A DNA stretch of 64,000 nt from Nepenthes gracilis (taxonomy: Eukaryota > Streptophyta > Magnoliopsida > Caryophyllales > Nepenthaceae): positions 5,901,045 to 5,965,044 of the forward strand of contig BSYO01000016.1 of NCBI GenBank assembly GCA_033239525.1, written 5' to 3'. Position 1 is the first letter of the stretch. Every line of letters begins with the position of its first letter. Positions 44,744 through 56,559 of this stretch are shown one piece after another. The notes under the pieces were generated by a model that made no database searches, was not told where the DNA came from, and was given only the letters and a program-made list of their open reading frames with translations. The translations under genes and the position numbers were made by a program.

Positions 44744-45297
44744 GATTTCTATTCTTCAGGAGATTATTCCTGTTAGGGGGAGTTAGGAAAATTGTCTTTT
44801 CAAAAGGGGAGACCATTTTTGCTATTTGGATAGGGGGAGACCATAGGCCTGTTATTTTTGATAGGGGGAGACGGTATTATTTTTATTATGGGGAGATATT
44901 ATTATTTTTGTGAGAGGGAGTTCTTTCTAGATTTTTGTCATGCTTGTATTTCTTTTGCTACCTTCATATCTTATACTGCCTTGCCTTCATTCATTTTGTT
45001 ATTACATGTTCTCTTCTTTATCTATTACTGCCACCATAGTATATCATTTTATATTATACCTGTTTGTACTAACCATATTTGACAAAGCACCACAGTTATA
45101 GTATCAGTGTGGCAGTTACAGTATCGGCACAGCAGTGCTAGTGCAGATTTTTATGTTTACTTATTACATTATTTTTATTTCTTATTAGGTATAGATTTTT
45201 ATGTACACGGATTCTATTTCGGTGGTATCTGAACTTGTACTTCACTTGTATTTTTTTTATTTATGTGTTTTGTCACAGAATTGTCAAAGGGTGAGAT

Positions 45298-46296
45298 TGT
45301 TAAGGTCATTTTTATGGTCGGCATATTTCATGATCATATATTATTATGTGTTGATGTCGGGTTGTATTTCGTCAAGGTGCAGCATCAACATATTTCTGTA
45401 ACTATCCGTTTCGGGTTCCAAGTGCACCGCGCTCGCCGTAAGCTCTCCACCTGCTCGAGCCCAAATTCCCAAACCCTTGCGCTTGCCATAAGCTCTCCAC
45501 GCGCTCGAGCCCAAATTCCCAAATTCATCTGCTCGCTGCACGCCTCCTTCTTGCTCAAGCCGCGCTCAAGCGCCGCGGCAACGACTCTAATTTTTAAACG
45601 GGATTTTGAGCTCTCTATAAATACCAACTTCATTTTCAATTGTCCTAAACTTTTGAAAATCATTGATTGAAGCAATTTTGGAACACCCCTTTGAGAAAAA
45701 TCTAACTTTTACTCAATTAATCTTACTCCATTTAAGAAAACGGAAACTACAACATTGTACTTCATATTCTAACGAGTTTTCTCACCACTTTTTCTTTACC
45801 GATTTAATACTCTCGCTTGATAACCTTTGTGGCGACGTTGGTAGCGTGGACATTGGGTTCTAGTGGTGTTTGGCAATTCAAATAGCTCGAGAGGGAAGAT
45901 TGACGTGAAGATCGGAAAGTACCCGATTCCGTTGTCACGGGTAAATCTAAGGAGTTCATTGGTAGGGATTACAAAACGAGAGTAAATTGGCTAGGTTAGC
46001 ACGTTGTTACCACCCGGTCTGTAAGTTAGTTTTTATAGTGTATTTTTTCCCTGACCGTTAAAACTCAGAGGGTTTTTTCTCGATTACCGTGGGATTGAGT
46101 TTTTTCTTCGTCATAAAAAATTATGTCCTTTTATTATTACTTATTATCATATATAAATTTTTTATTTATTATTATTGTTGGTATTTAGAAATAAATATTT
46201 ATTATCTTTATTGAATATTTAATTTTGTACTATTTTTGCTAATCTTACACGGAGTCGAAACATAGTTGTGTAATTTGGGACGTAATGTCTTTTTCA
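45298..46296 (+). repeat. 3' LTR of gag-only copy 2
   Basis: 999 bp, from tgttaaggtc to ctttttca. TATA box at 45616-45623. It keeps the two ctcgagcccaaattcccaaa repeats (45455-45525) more exactly than the 5' LTR. Confidence 0.85.
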
Positions 46297-46380
46297 AAAT
46301 GCAAAGAAAACAGTCAAACAAGGGGCAATTGTATTCTTGGTGGGAAAAAAAGTCCGGTTTGGTGACCTTTTAATGGCTTT

Positions 46381-46401
46381 ATCTCTATAAAAAGTGTATA
46401 G

Positions 46402-46464
<63 letters not shown>

Positions 46465-46798
46465 GGTACATTGTCTTAATGGGCTATCCGTTGTTGGATG
46501 GAATCATGCACTTGGGACATTTGAGTACCACAGAATAATGTGAAGTCCAAATGCATCCTTGGTTTACGGACACAGTTGCAAACGCTCCACCGCCACAAAA
46601 TGCTTCCGACATCGACAAAACTCAGTAAATCTCAGTCCTCAATCGTCTCATACCCTCGCTGCAAATGGCTCAACATCAATGTCCTCTAGCGTCCAAACGC
46701 ATTTCAGCCACCAAGTGTCTGAGCCTTCTTATTCAGCCACAAATAAGATTTAACGCTACTAACAGGAGTGGCTTCACGAGATATGGTTGTATCCGTGG
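46381..46798 (+). pseudogene. Possible 5' fragment of a host gene (plastid-transit-like first exon)
   Basis: A TATA-like ctctataaaaa (46383-46393) is followed by a leader and aaatggctcaacatcaatg at 46664. The ATG frame (MAQHQCPLASKR...) lasts ~40 codons. If one T is missing after atggct, the frame becomes Ser/Thr-rich (STSMSSSVQTHFS), as in chloroplast transit peptides. A GT at the cgtggGTATGA junction (46796-46801) could be a splice donor. No following exon was found. Weak evidence: it could be a captured or decayed gene start. Confidence 0.25.
46405..46460. repeat. Compound (CA)n(TA)n microsatellite
   Basis: About 15 ca units followed by about 14 ta units, just downstream of the TATA-like sequence at 46383. 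Confidence 0.95.
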
Positions 46799-46799
46799 G

Positions 46800-48165
46800 T
46801 ATGATTTCCATTGATGCTGCTCCATAACTTGATTAACATGATATCAAGTATTTACAGACAAGGCTATGCTCATGAAATTTGCTTCGAATCCTCATAGTGA
46901 ATATTATTTTTATGGAGTAGATTCTTTGGTCATAAAAAAATAACAAAGTGACATTAACGTTATATTTGTCTATTGGAATGAAATAAGATAATAATAAAAT
47001 AATTATTATTATAAAATGGAATAATATGGGAATAGAGTTTAGAATTAATATTTCATTATTGGATTAGTCATTTCAATAGGTAAATATAATTAGAAATTTA
47101 TTTTTTAGTATTTGGTATATAGTAATAATAGGAGAAAAAAATAAAAAATTAGTATAAAATGACTATTTTACCCTTACCAAAAGAAATGATATTAAAACAT
47201 AATTTAGAAGGTTTGAATTGACCTAACAAAATCAATTCACTTGATTTGTATGATTTTACCTATCTAACATTTTATAAGATTTGATTGAGGTATATCAGTA
47301 TTATAAATAGATATGACTAAGAAGACTTGATTATTTTGTACGCAAGGTACAATTATGGGTGAAAGTAACAAATTTGGACTGATCCAACCTAGATTATGAA
47401 TTTTTTTATAAATATATTTTTATTTTTAATAAATAAAAAATTAAAAAAATATTTTAATAAATTATATCTTCGTAGAATTAATAATTTTTATGCAAAAATT
47501 TTTCATTCAGATATATTTAGGTACGCAAAATTAATAATTTTTACATACAAATTCTTTATTTAAAACATATAATTAGGTATATGTGTCTATGAATTTTCTA
47601 AGAAAAATACTTAAAAATAAAAAAAATCCATATCCTAGTCCTAATCGATTCAATTTAGTTATAAATATGTCCGACCTAGTCTAGTTATAAATTTTTATCT
47701 AAACCCACCCATGTTCAATCCGAGTCCGAATTTAATTGAGTCTAATTTTAGGTAAGGGTTAATAAGAAAACAATCTTGGAATAATTATTTTTTGATGACT
47801 AGGAATAGAAAATGCTAAATGAGAGTTGGTATTTTTTATTTTTAAAAAATAATAATTTTATTTAAAATTATTATTATTTTTTATTAGAATAATCAAACAA
47901 TAAAATAATAATTTTATTAGAAATAAAATAAAAATGAAATTTTTATTTCTTTCTATTAGACAGATTGTAAATGACATTGTTAAGTGTGCCCATTGTACTG
48001 GATTTTTTGGAACATGCAAGCACGAAATACAACTGAGGATGATCATCAAAATGTTATTCCAAACGTGCTAACCGTAAATAAATAAATAAATATAAATATA
48101 AATATGTATATGTATACACCTTTGGCCTTCTCAATTGTAAAAAAAAAAATGCAAAATATCATGTC
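46800..48165. other. Strongly AT-rich region
   Basis: Long AT runs, no coding signal. It could be an intron of the possible gene at 46381 or plain intergenic DNA. Confidence 0.5.
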
Positions 48166-49264
48166 CAAAATCTATAAATAGCCCACCACATTTCCAGTCC
48201 GATTCACAATTCTAGGCCTTTAGTTCTTGATTCTCCCAACTCTCAAGTCTCACTTCTATTCAAAGCAAAATGTTCTTGTGTTGTAATATTGCTGTCTAAT
48301 CGATTATGTTAATTTGCCTGTGCTCTGAATTTTTATTGTGCTCCCACTTTTGTTAAGGACAGCAGCTTTCCCCACTTCCTCGATGCTGAGGACCACATGC
48401 CCCAGCTGAACAGAACGGCTATCATTTTTTAGAACTCATGAACATGTTGATAGCTATGCCACTTAGTAGCATACATCGAAAGCAAGACAAGGACATCAAC
48501 GACCATTCAGACAGCACATTGGCAAGAATGGCCACTTCAGCAACTTCATCACTACTTCAGCAACAATTCAGCAAGGTAGCATCAAAACTGATGGGTTAGA
48601 AGTATTCTGAGGCTGTCATTAACGATATAAGTAGTTTACAAGTTGTTGCAAATATATTCCTCAGAACGCAGCCAAGTGAAGGATATCAACAAACTGATTG
48701 TTACTACAAGAGACGGTATTGAAGCATAATATAGCCCTTCAATGAAATTCGACTTATTATCACCTCCTCCTCATCTTCATAATCTCATTTCCTCTCTAAA
48801 AATGAAAAAAACACAGTCTTAGTGATTCCAGCTTGCTACATCACAATTGATATTAGTTCCGATTCTTCTTTGTAATTCTTTACTTGCGGCAACAATGCCT
48901 CAAACCAGGAGACAGTTGATCCCATCATTCAATTGCTAGTAGACGCATTAGCTACATTTCATTAGAAGATTAAGGAATATATGACTAGTTTCAATGATTC
49001 TTCCATGGTATAATTGCAAGAGAGAATCAAATTTTTCCATACTAAATGCCACAATAATTGATTGCATTGATGATTTTTTTTTTGGTATCATTGGCTTTGT
49101 TTGCAGCAACCATTAAGGTTACCATTATCATTCCTGCAGTGATCCATATCATAGCTGTTCTAGGAGGCTTTTCTTTAGTCATCTATGCTAGTTGTCATTC
49201 TCCTCCCCTTAGTGGCTTCTGGTTGTTTTCTATCTACTCATTTTTGGAATGGGTCATGTGGTGA
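48166..49264 (+). pseudogene. Possible host gene relic with a hydrophobic C-terminal segment
   Basis: The TATA-like tctataaatagccc (48171-48184) is followed by a C/T-rich leader and ATG at 48270, closed after nine codons. Broken readings continue (FPHFLDAEDHMPQLN near 48375, VDPIIQLLVDALATFH near 48920). The last frame, 49058-49264, encodes two hydrophobic stretches (FFLVSLALFAATIKVTII, VIHIIAVLGGFSLVIYA). It is cut by an LTR end at 49257. The layout suggests a small membrane-anchored protein, but no family was recognised. Low confidence. Confidence 0.25.
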
Positions 49265-50150
49265 CCCAAATCCAACTTAGACTGACCATACAAAAAACTC
49301 AAAATTAGAAATACTCACAATAAATTTGTTATAAATAAAATATCCATCATAAATATTAATTTCTCAAACCATGAGGTAACATAAATGTCCTTCTACAAAC
49401 CAAAATTTAAGAGAATATAATCCCAATAAAAATATCCAATTGCTATCCAATAAAGTAAACCTAACCTTCCATCACTCAACATGTGAAATAGTTAGACTCT
49501 AAAATCGTTTTCACCCGAAGGCTTCTTAGCAATAGTGCGATCTCCAATAGCTCTTACATCTTGCTTTATATTAGGATCAATAAAATATAAGAGTGAATTA
49601 AAAATTTAACAAGTAATACAGTCAACAATAATAATAATGTAAAGGGATCTCAAAGAACAATATTAAAATATGGAAGAGCAATAATATCATACCATCAACC
49701 AACTTTTATTTAAAACTCTACACCATGTCAAACCACAACTCAAGAATGTTACAAGGCTCAACTATCAAGGGGTTTGCACTGAATCCAAAACCATGAATAT
49801 AACCAAGATTCTACAGAATTTGAATATCAATAATAAATATTGGTTTCACTAAACCCATCTTAATGAAGGTCACTATACTATATAAGATATCTTAACAATC
49901 TCTTCAAATCTTATACTGTTATTAAGAATCAATGACCACACGCTCCCACCACCTATGACTAAAAAACTATTATGAGGTAACTGATACTCACAAGTTTAAT
50001 ATCTAATTACAATTGGTCTCTCGAAACTTTGCCATTGAAGGTGAACAAATGCCATCTATGCGAGTTCTCTTTCTGCCCACATAGTGTATAAAATATTCTC
50101 TGACCTACTCCATTTACCAACAAAAAGTATGGGAGTCTTTATGTGTAATG
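49257..50150 (-). repeat. Fragment of a gypsy-type LTR related to LTR B
   Basis: On the minus strand the end reads GGATTTGGGTCACCACA. Above it, ataaaatataagagtgaat (49577) corresponds to the acceptor region of LTR B (ataataagagtgagtta, 21970). The left end is clear; the right end near 50150 is approximate. Confidence 0.45.
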
Positions 50151-50159
50151 TACCAATTT

Positions 50160-51121
50160 TTAAATATCGTAATTATGAGTAATTATGGTAATACAATCAA
50201 AATTAGGCTTAATGCATGTAGAAATTTGAGTTCTGGAAGCGGTAGGTGGCATTGGCAGGGGACGCTCATCGGGTGCCCGATCAAGCGCACCGGTGCTTGC
50301 TAGGCGCTCAAGCGGTAGCCCATGGTTTAAAGCTCGCGAGGGTTTTATTTCGCACATCCTTCCGACTCTTCAATGAGAAGGAGAGAGAGAGAGAGTGAGT
50401 GAGTGAGGGAGAAGAGAGAGGAAGGAGAAATCGAGGCTATTGGGTTCGAATCCAACTTGGAACTAGTTAGAGAAGTGATAGATTAGATCGAGATAAGTGT
50501 ACTCATACCCTTTTCTCTTATTTCTTTGTACTTTTGTTCCATTTTTTTAAGGATTTTCTTATTCTGATACCCAATTAAATTTATATTTTGTGTTACCCAT
50601 ACTTTGAGCATGCGTATATATGAATTTCATGTCCGATTTCTTAGTTTTGACCGATTTTTCGTACATGAAATCCAAACCACGTGCACGGATGCTTTTACTC
50701 ATTAATTTTGAGATTTATGCATGAATTGGCTTTAGAATATGGATACTCATGCCTTGTATATGTTTATTTATTAATTGGGTATCCAATTTGATAGTTTTAT
50801 GCGGTTTTGTGCACACGAAAACCCTAACCCGTGCCCTGGCATTTTTATCCACGAAATTTAAGGTTTATATATGATTTGATTTTAGAACTTAAAATCCTAA
50901 CTTCATGGACGCAAGTACTTCAATTATTTGATATTTATGCACATAAATTTTATATATGCTAATTTTACGTGTTTCAAAAATATTGTCGAACATGAATTGA
51001 GATAGTTATTCACATGTACGTTTTGTATGTTATCTTATATATGCTTCAGAAATTATGTTATATGTATTTGTGAAGGGATTTAATGTCCGAAAGCTCTAAA
51101 GTTACATTTGGCTCAAGGTGG
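50160..51121 (+). repeat. Fragment of a + oriented LTR related to element X
   Basis: A gcgctcaagcgg-rich segment (50250-50330), a ga-rich leader (50379-50440) and agataagtgtactc (50491) appear in the same order as U3, leader and donor in LTR X. Here the donor GT/GC is AT, so it would not splice. Boundaries are uncertain. A purine-rich microsatellite lies at 50382-50410. Confidence 0.45.
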
Positions 51122-51660
51122 TGTGAGATCCCGACCCCAAAAATGTGACAATTAGGCAATAATTATGTGGATAAAAATCATACTAAGGTTTAAGAATGTG
51201 AAAAAAGTGAGTTTAGGAAGTTAAGTTCTATAAGATATTGATTTTTAAGATATAATTAATATGGGTGATGAGGTTTCGGATTTCTAAAATATAGTAATTG
51301 AGAGGTAATTAAGTTAAATAGGCGAATTGTGGTCAAAAGGAACAGGAGGAATCAGATTGAAAAGCCCAAAGATCTGAAATTGGTAAATCGGGAACTGAAA
51401 TTATAAACCAAGAAACGTTAATTCGTAAATAAGATTACGAGTTTTAAATTATGATAATCATGCCCTATTAAGATTAAATAATCAAAATTAGGGTCCAAGG
51501 ATGCGAAGAATTGAGTTGGAAGGGTCAAAACGGGTCCCGGATGACGAAAATCCGAAGTAGGCTTGTTGTAGGCTCGATACGGCCCTAACCCGCGCCTGAG
51601 TAGCGCTTGAGCTCCAATGGGGCTCGAAAAACAGAACCTCCCACTCAAAGTGCGCTTGAC

Positions 51661-51774
51661 GAGCACTCGAGGTGAGGTGTTGACAGGGCGGTGCGCTTGG
51701 GTGGCGCTCGAGCAATCGAGCGCTCGAGGTGCGGTGTTGACAGGGCGGTGTGCCTGGGTGGCGCTCAAGTCCCG
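51661..51774 (+). repeat. Two tandem 57-bp units in the X promoter
   Basis: Both units run gagc(a/g)ctcgaggtg, tgttgacagggcggtg, tgggtggcgctc. The pair is retained at 62169-62281 in the right-hand LTR. The position directly upstream of the TATA suggests duplicated enhancer-like DNA. Confidence 0.75.
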
Positions 51775-51926
51775 ACTGTGTGTAAAAGCTCGTGTGCGAT
51801 TTGTTCGGCATTTTTGGGGGTTTATGGAGAGGGAGAACAGCGAGCACAAAAGCGAAAGGGAAGAAAATAGAAAGAAGAGGAAAAAATCCACCGATCCAGG
51901 TAAAAATAATTGTAGACCAACCACGG

Positions 51927-53262
51927 GCAAGTGTACTCCGAACGTTATTTATTGTTTTTACATAGTTTTAATACCTCAAATATTATATTTATACTCTAAA
52001 TCCATATTTCTCCATGTTCTGTATAAATACTACCGTTTCTGTACATTAATCGGACATATTTCATACTTACATATATATACTGCAACATATGGCATCGATT
52101 TTATGAAACTGCATGGATTTGGTATCTGTTTATCATTCGAAAATATTATCGAAAACCTAGGTACGAAAATGAAGGATTTTAATGATTTTTGTCCATAATT
52201 TCTATTATATAAAAGTTAATCTATACTAAAATAAAGCTCGTGATGTATTCTGTATCTGAAAGTTTTATGCGGACTTATACAGATAAATTACTGTAAATTC
52301 CTTGAGATAAATTGAAGGGTTTTTAAACTATTTCTATATATTTTGAAGTTAAACTGAAGGATTTTAAACTGTTACGGTATATTTTGAAACAAATTTGGAG
52401 GGTTTCAAACTGTTACTGTTTATTCTGAAACTGATTGGAGAGTTATTGTGAAACTCTAACTGATTTATGAACTGAAAAAGGATTTTTAGCTAAGAAAATA
52501 AGAAGAAAACTATTTTTGATATTATTAATTAGGATCCAGGACTAATACATGATCATGTGGAGTTTTCCAGTATGCCTTAGGACATTACGGTGGTAATCGA
52601 GGATAACTGCATCGATGGAGTTATACATGGTCCGCACTTCCTCGGGGTGTTAATTAATGAGGGCAGTATACTGATCCTGGAGGATGATAATCCTTCGTTC
52701 CTGGAGGATAATAATCCTTCGCCGGTTTTGAGTTGTGTGCCGTAGAACACAATCGGTCCCTGTACAGCACTAATACTGGCCCCAGATTGTGTAGAGTAAA
52801 TACAATTTATCCCTGATTATTCACCCCCTCGGCTAGTAAGATACACTAGTTGGGTTCTTAGGACATTAAATTGGAGTTTTTTGAAGAAACAAATGAGATT
52901 TGGAACTGTTTTATGAACCTTGATACATGTTTAAATAGAATCATGCTTTACTTCTATTTCCATAAACTACTCTTGTTCTTTAGACATTGTATTAATGTGT
53001 TTTTCTATCCCAACATAATTTATGTTTTTGGAGACCTATTTATATGGAATCAGGCTTTCCTTATGATTATCGTACATATTTCTGCCCACCTGCATTTATG
53101 ACCTGAAAATGTTTCCGTAATCATTGTCTTAATGCATTCATATCTTGTATGCAAATGTAACTGCCTTACTGTACTATGTTCTACATGTGAGCATTATATT
53201 CTATATGTTTTAGTACCTTGCTGGGCTTCGGCTCATTTTGTATTGTCCTTTTCCTCCTCCAG
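51927..53262 (+). other. Putative intra-LTR intron of LTR X (left copy)
   Basis: The GC-type donor (cacgg/gcaagtgtactcc) has a weakened exon side. The acceptor is preceded by ttgctgggcttcggctcat and a strong pyrimidine tract ending cctccag/ataagg. In the right copy the donor is a consensus ttcag/gtaagtgt (62446) but the acceptor AG has become CG (63764-63765). Confidence 0.45.
52573..52830 (+). other. Conserved intronic block with inverted arms (LTR X)
   Basis: tatgccttaggacattacgg, then left arm taatcgaggata (52594-52605) and right arm tatccctgatta (52808-52819), followed by ttcaccccctcggctagta. Between the arms, gttcctggaggataataatcc is partly duplicated (52675-52720). The equivalent in the right LTR is at 63100-63324. 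Confidence 0.6.
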
Positions 53263-53858
53263 ATAAGGATATAGTGAAGATATTGGATGATCAGGCAGTT
53301 AGAGTTTAGCAAGGAAGGTTCTAGAGTCTTGGTGAAGCCTTGAAGATTACCTTGGAGTAATATTTTGGGAGATTCTGATAGTTCTACAAGTGCCATAGAG
53401 TTCTGTAAAGGAAATTATATATAAGTAATAGTAGCTTATTCTGTAAACTGTTAAAACCGTATTTATACTTCCGCAGGTTTCTGTTAAGGTTATAAATGCT
53501 TCCACTATATGTTTTTTTAGTTTCTGTACAGGTCTTAGACGACATTTCTCATACGAGTTCTGATATGGTAGATAGAATAATTGATCTAAAGTTATGGATG
53601 GCGCTTGAGATCCTGTGAATGCGTGTTATAGGATGTGAATTATGATGTTTGGTTAGTTGTGTGCTTGGATAGGCTATTTTATATGGATTTATATTCTATA
53701 GGTTATTAAATATACAGGTTGTATTTCTGGTTTTTGTCTAGTTATAGAGAAAATTCTGTCAAAGTTTCTATAAAATTTAAAGGATTTAATTAATGGATCC
53801 TGATCTGTATCTGTCTGACGGAGGGTCCTGTAAGGTTTAGGATTCGTTACATCAGAAT

Positions 53859-53869
53859 TGGTATCAGAG
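53859..53869 (+). other. Primer binding site of element X
   Basis: tggtatcagag, seven bases after the LTR end at 53851. Complementary to initiator tRNA-Met, as in many plant chromovirus-type gypsy elements. Confidence 0.75.
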
Positions 53870-54260
53870 AAAATGAGATGTCTTAGGAATGATCTGAATT
53901 GTACGCGGAAGTTTAGAAACTGATCATGACTAACCGAATAGGTAGAGATAGGTATAGATTGATTAAGTTAGGTTAGGAAATCCCAAGTGTTGTAACTTTT
54001 ATAAGTTAGAATTGGCCTGAGCTAGGATGTAGTGATTCAGCTACTTGACATTGATTTCAGGCCTAGACTAATCAATTTAAATTTGAGGATTCAAGTTAAT
54101 TGTCTGAAGTTGAGGCAAGATAAGGGTAGATAGGATGAGGTGGAATATTTAAGGTTCAGCCCTAAGAATTTTCTTATGAATGTAATAATTTAATTCCTCC
54201 GTCTGATCTAATTAATTGAAGGTAATTGACGCTGTAATATTTTCGTTATAGGATATCAGT

Positions 54261-55140
54261 ATGGCAAATAGAAAAAGGAATGATGCTCAAGGTGGTAACA
54301 ATACCCCAGAAGATTGAGAGGCTAGATATTTGAGTTTGCTGGAAAGGTTGACGAATGTAGTCGAAGTGATGGAGCAATGCCACATGGCTCCGACAGCTTA
54401 TGATAGATTTAGGAAAGAAAGAGCCCCTGAATTTTTAGGTGAACTAGACCCGGTGAAGGTAGATGTTTGGGTTAGGAGAATGAAGAAAATATTTGTGGTG
54501 ATTCAATACTGTGATCAGGAAAAGGTTACATTTGCAGCCTACAAATTTGATGGAGAGGCAAATAACTGGTGGGTTATGAAGAAGAAAGCATTGAGAGTAT
54601 TTGAAAATGATGTTACTTGGGATATATTTGAAAAGGCTTTTATGGAAAAATACTTTTCTTCAAGCTTCCAAGATCAGAAGGAACAAGAATTTATGCGGCC
54701 CAGGCAAGGGAACCGTACTGTAGCCGAATACGATGCAAAGTTTACTAAACTATCTCGGTATGCATCGTATTTTATAGAGGACGAAGGAAGGAAAGCTAAA
54801 AAGTTTCAGAAAGGATTGAGAGCTGGAATTAGGAGGCAATTGGTGATCCATAAACTTTAGACTTATGCAGAAGTTTTATATAGAGCACTGATCTTTGAAA
54901 GAGAGCTAGAGACTGAAAAGCTCTCAGCTAAGAGGGCAGCTAGCCTAGCAAGTTGTGGTATGAACACGAATGTGGGATCTTCAAGGGCTTCTAAAAAGGT
55001 AAAGACAACCGTAACAAGAAAGGAGATTACTGAAAATTAGGCAGAGGCTTATTTTAGGTGTGGACAACAGGGTCACTTGGTTAAAAAATTGCTCACTACT
55101 AAGAAAATCGTAAGTAAGGAAGTCTATAGTTTCAGCGAAA
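54261..55140 (+). pseudogene. gag: Gypsy gag of element X, with three in-frame stops
   Basis: ATG at 54261 (MANRKRNDAQ). Stop at 54315. The capsid domain (Retrotrans_gag) at 54330-54857 has FRKERAPEFLGELDPVKVDV, FAAYKFDGEANNWW, FEKAFMEKYF and VAEYDAKFTKLSRYA. Stop at 54858. TYAEVLYRALIFERELETEK follows, a third stop is at ~55037, and a knuckle remnant YFRCGQQGHLVKKL (55048-55089) lacks the first and last cysteines. Protease would follow but none is visible. The frame is otherwise continuous, so decay is moderate. Confidence 0.82.
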
Positions 55141-55586
55141 ACTCCTGCATTGACAGTTTAGGACACTAAGACAACATCAAAAAGCGGAAAAAGGTATTCT
55201 TCTCATGGAAAGTTGATTTCTGCTTTATTTGAGATTCATGCATGCTTTTAACTTCCCATAAATTATACGTCATGCATATATTGTTGTTCAATGGTTATGT
55301 GTTGTGGAAATACTTATGAAAATTGTGGTATTGGGATTCTGTGTAGAAATATGTTAAGATTGTTACTAGCTACTGGAGATTAGTAATAATGAATATCTTA
55401 GGGGATCTTATATCTTTTGCATAGTTTGACGACCGTATTACAAAAGGAATCCTGTCGAATCTTCAGCAGAATATACGGTCCATCACAGATAACATTTTCA
55501 ATAGCATGATTTGAAATTGAGGAAATAAAAAGTGATAATTGACTGAAATTTAGGTGATTAACCTTGACCCAAGTGGGGGAGGAGTT
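55141..55586 (+). other. Internal sequence after gag, ending in a polypurine-like tract
   Basis: No protease or pol motif. At 55571-55584 aagtgggggaggag resembles the tract ataagtgggggagag that precedes the right LTR of X (61613-61628). LTR Y starts just after it. Confidence 0.5.
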
Positions 55587-56140
55587 TATGAGATTCCTTG
55601 AGGACCAGAGTAATTTTGTGTCCCATGATGCCGGAGTGATTTAAGGACCGGAAGAGGTTTGCGCCACTTGGAGACTGGAGTGGCCTTTGTGTGAGGAAAA
55701 AGAAGTCCGTCTTCCCTTAGTGTAAAAACAATCCGGCCTTTCACTTAAGCTGAAATTAAGTCCGGCCTTGTGTGTTAGTAAAGCCGGAGTAGAATTATGG
55801 GTACAAGGAGAATAAAATCCGAAGTTGATGAGAAGGTAATGGACGGAGTGAATAATAAGAAGGAGGTTGACTGGATTTTGAAGAAGTTGACCGGATTGAA
55901 GTTTTAACCGGATTTGAATAAAGGTTGACCAGAATTTGTGATGAGGACCGGCGACTAAAGAAAAAGGCAAACTTTATTTAGTTAGAAACCAACTAGGCCC
56001 CGACTAAATGGGACAGGTAAAAATTACCTCATTACACCCTGAGAAAAAGTACCATAGTGAGTAGCCTAACCCACTTGCTCCCACCTACCCTCTGAAAAGA
56101 GGTATCGAAGTTGGTGACTTATCCCACCAAACTCCTCCTC

Positions 56141-56148
56141 TATATAAA
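56141..56148 (+). promoter_or_regulatory. TATA box of LTR Y
   Basis: tatataaa after actcctcctc, at the same place as in LTR A, 155 nt before the donor-like site. Confidence 0.65.
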
Positions 56149-56559
56149 CCAACGCTGGTTGATGCAAGAGGAAGGAGGAGAGTGAACCCGGCGTGGTTGA
56201 TGCGAAGGCAAACAGAAGGAAAAATAAGAAGCGAAAGGAAGGGAGTAAAGAGGAGAAAGTTTCAAGATGGTAAAATTTAGGCGATCAACTCTCAGGCAAG
56301 TGTACCTCGGACGCCGTTTTTAAGTTCATTACAAGTATAATCTGCTCTGTTTCTAAATTCATACTCTATTGCAGTTACTTGGACGCCAGTTTTAAGTTCA
56401 TGCTTTAAGTATATTGCAAGTGTACTCTGCTCTACTTTTAAGCTCATATTTTGAGAATGTTGAAGTGTACTCTATTTTTAAGTTCCTGCTTTCTGCATTG
56501 AATATCCACCGTTTGCAATGTAAAACGAGTTCCATCCATTTTGATAAAAAAGTGCTCCA

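Larger units (their letters stand above)
41853..46296 (+). mobile_element. Complete gag-only Ty1/copia-type LTR retrotransposon, copy 2
   Basis: A 4.4-kb + strand unit: 5' LTR 41853-42849, tggtaatcagag primer site 42852, gag 42925-44743, ~550 nt untranslated, polypurine tract 45285-45297, 3' LTR 45298-46296. Flanks aaata (41848-41852) and aaatg (46297-46301) differ at one base. Gene content and length match copy 1 in the opposite orientation, with no pol in either. The internal 3' region carries several gggggaga runs (44770-44895). Confidence 0.88.
51122..53851 (+). repeat. 5' LTR of gypsy element X
   Basis: 2730 bp, from tgtgagatcccgacccc to ggattcgttaca. It matches 61629-63783 closely, then extends beyond where that copy is interrupted. 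U3 has two tandem 57-bp units (51661-51717, 51718-51774) with gcgctcgag, just before a TATA-like tgtaaaag at 51781. Donor-like ggcaagtgtactcc at 51927 and acceptor-like cctccag at 53262. Confidence 0.85.

Noticed and set aside
47168..47186. cccttaccaaaag as another truncated LINE tail
   Set aside because: The flanks give only a poor direct repeat (aaatgactatt versus aaatgatatt) and there is no poly-A run.
49068..49090. Poly-T followed by ggta as a minus-strand LINE tail
   Set aside because: No direct repeat flanks it; the neighbouring cattgatga and tcattgg do not form a TSD.
55612..55620. LTR Y starting at tgtgtccc (55617)
   Set aside because: Flank aattt does not match the right flank aaaac, and the similarity to other LTR starts fits tatgagattcc at 55587 better.
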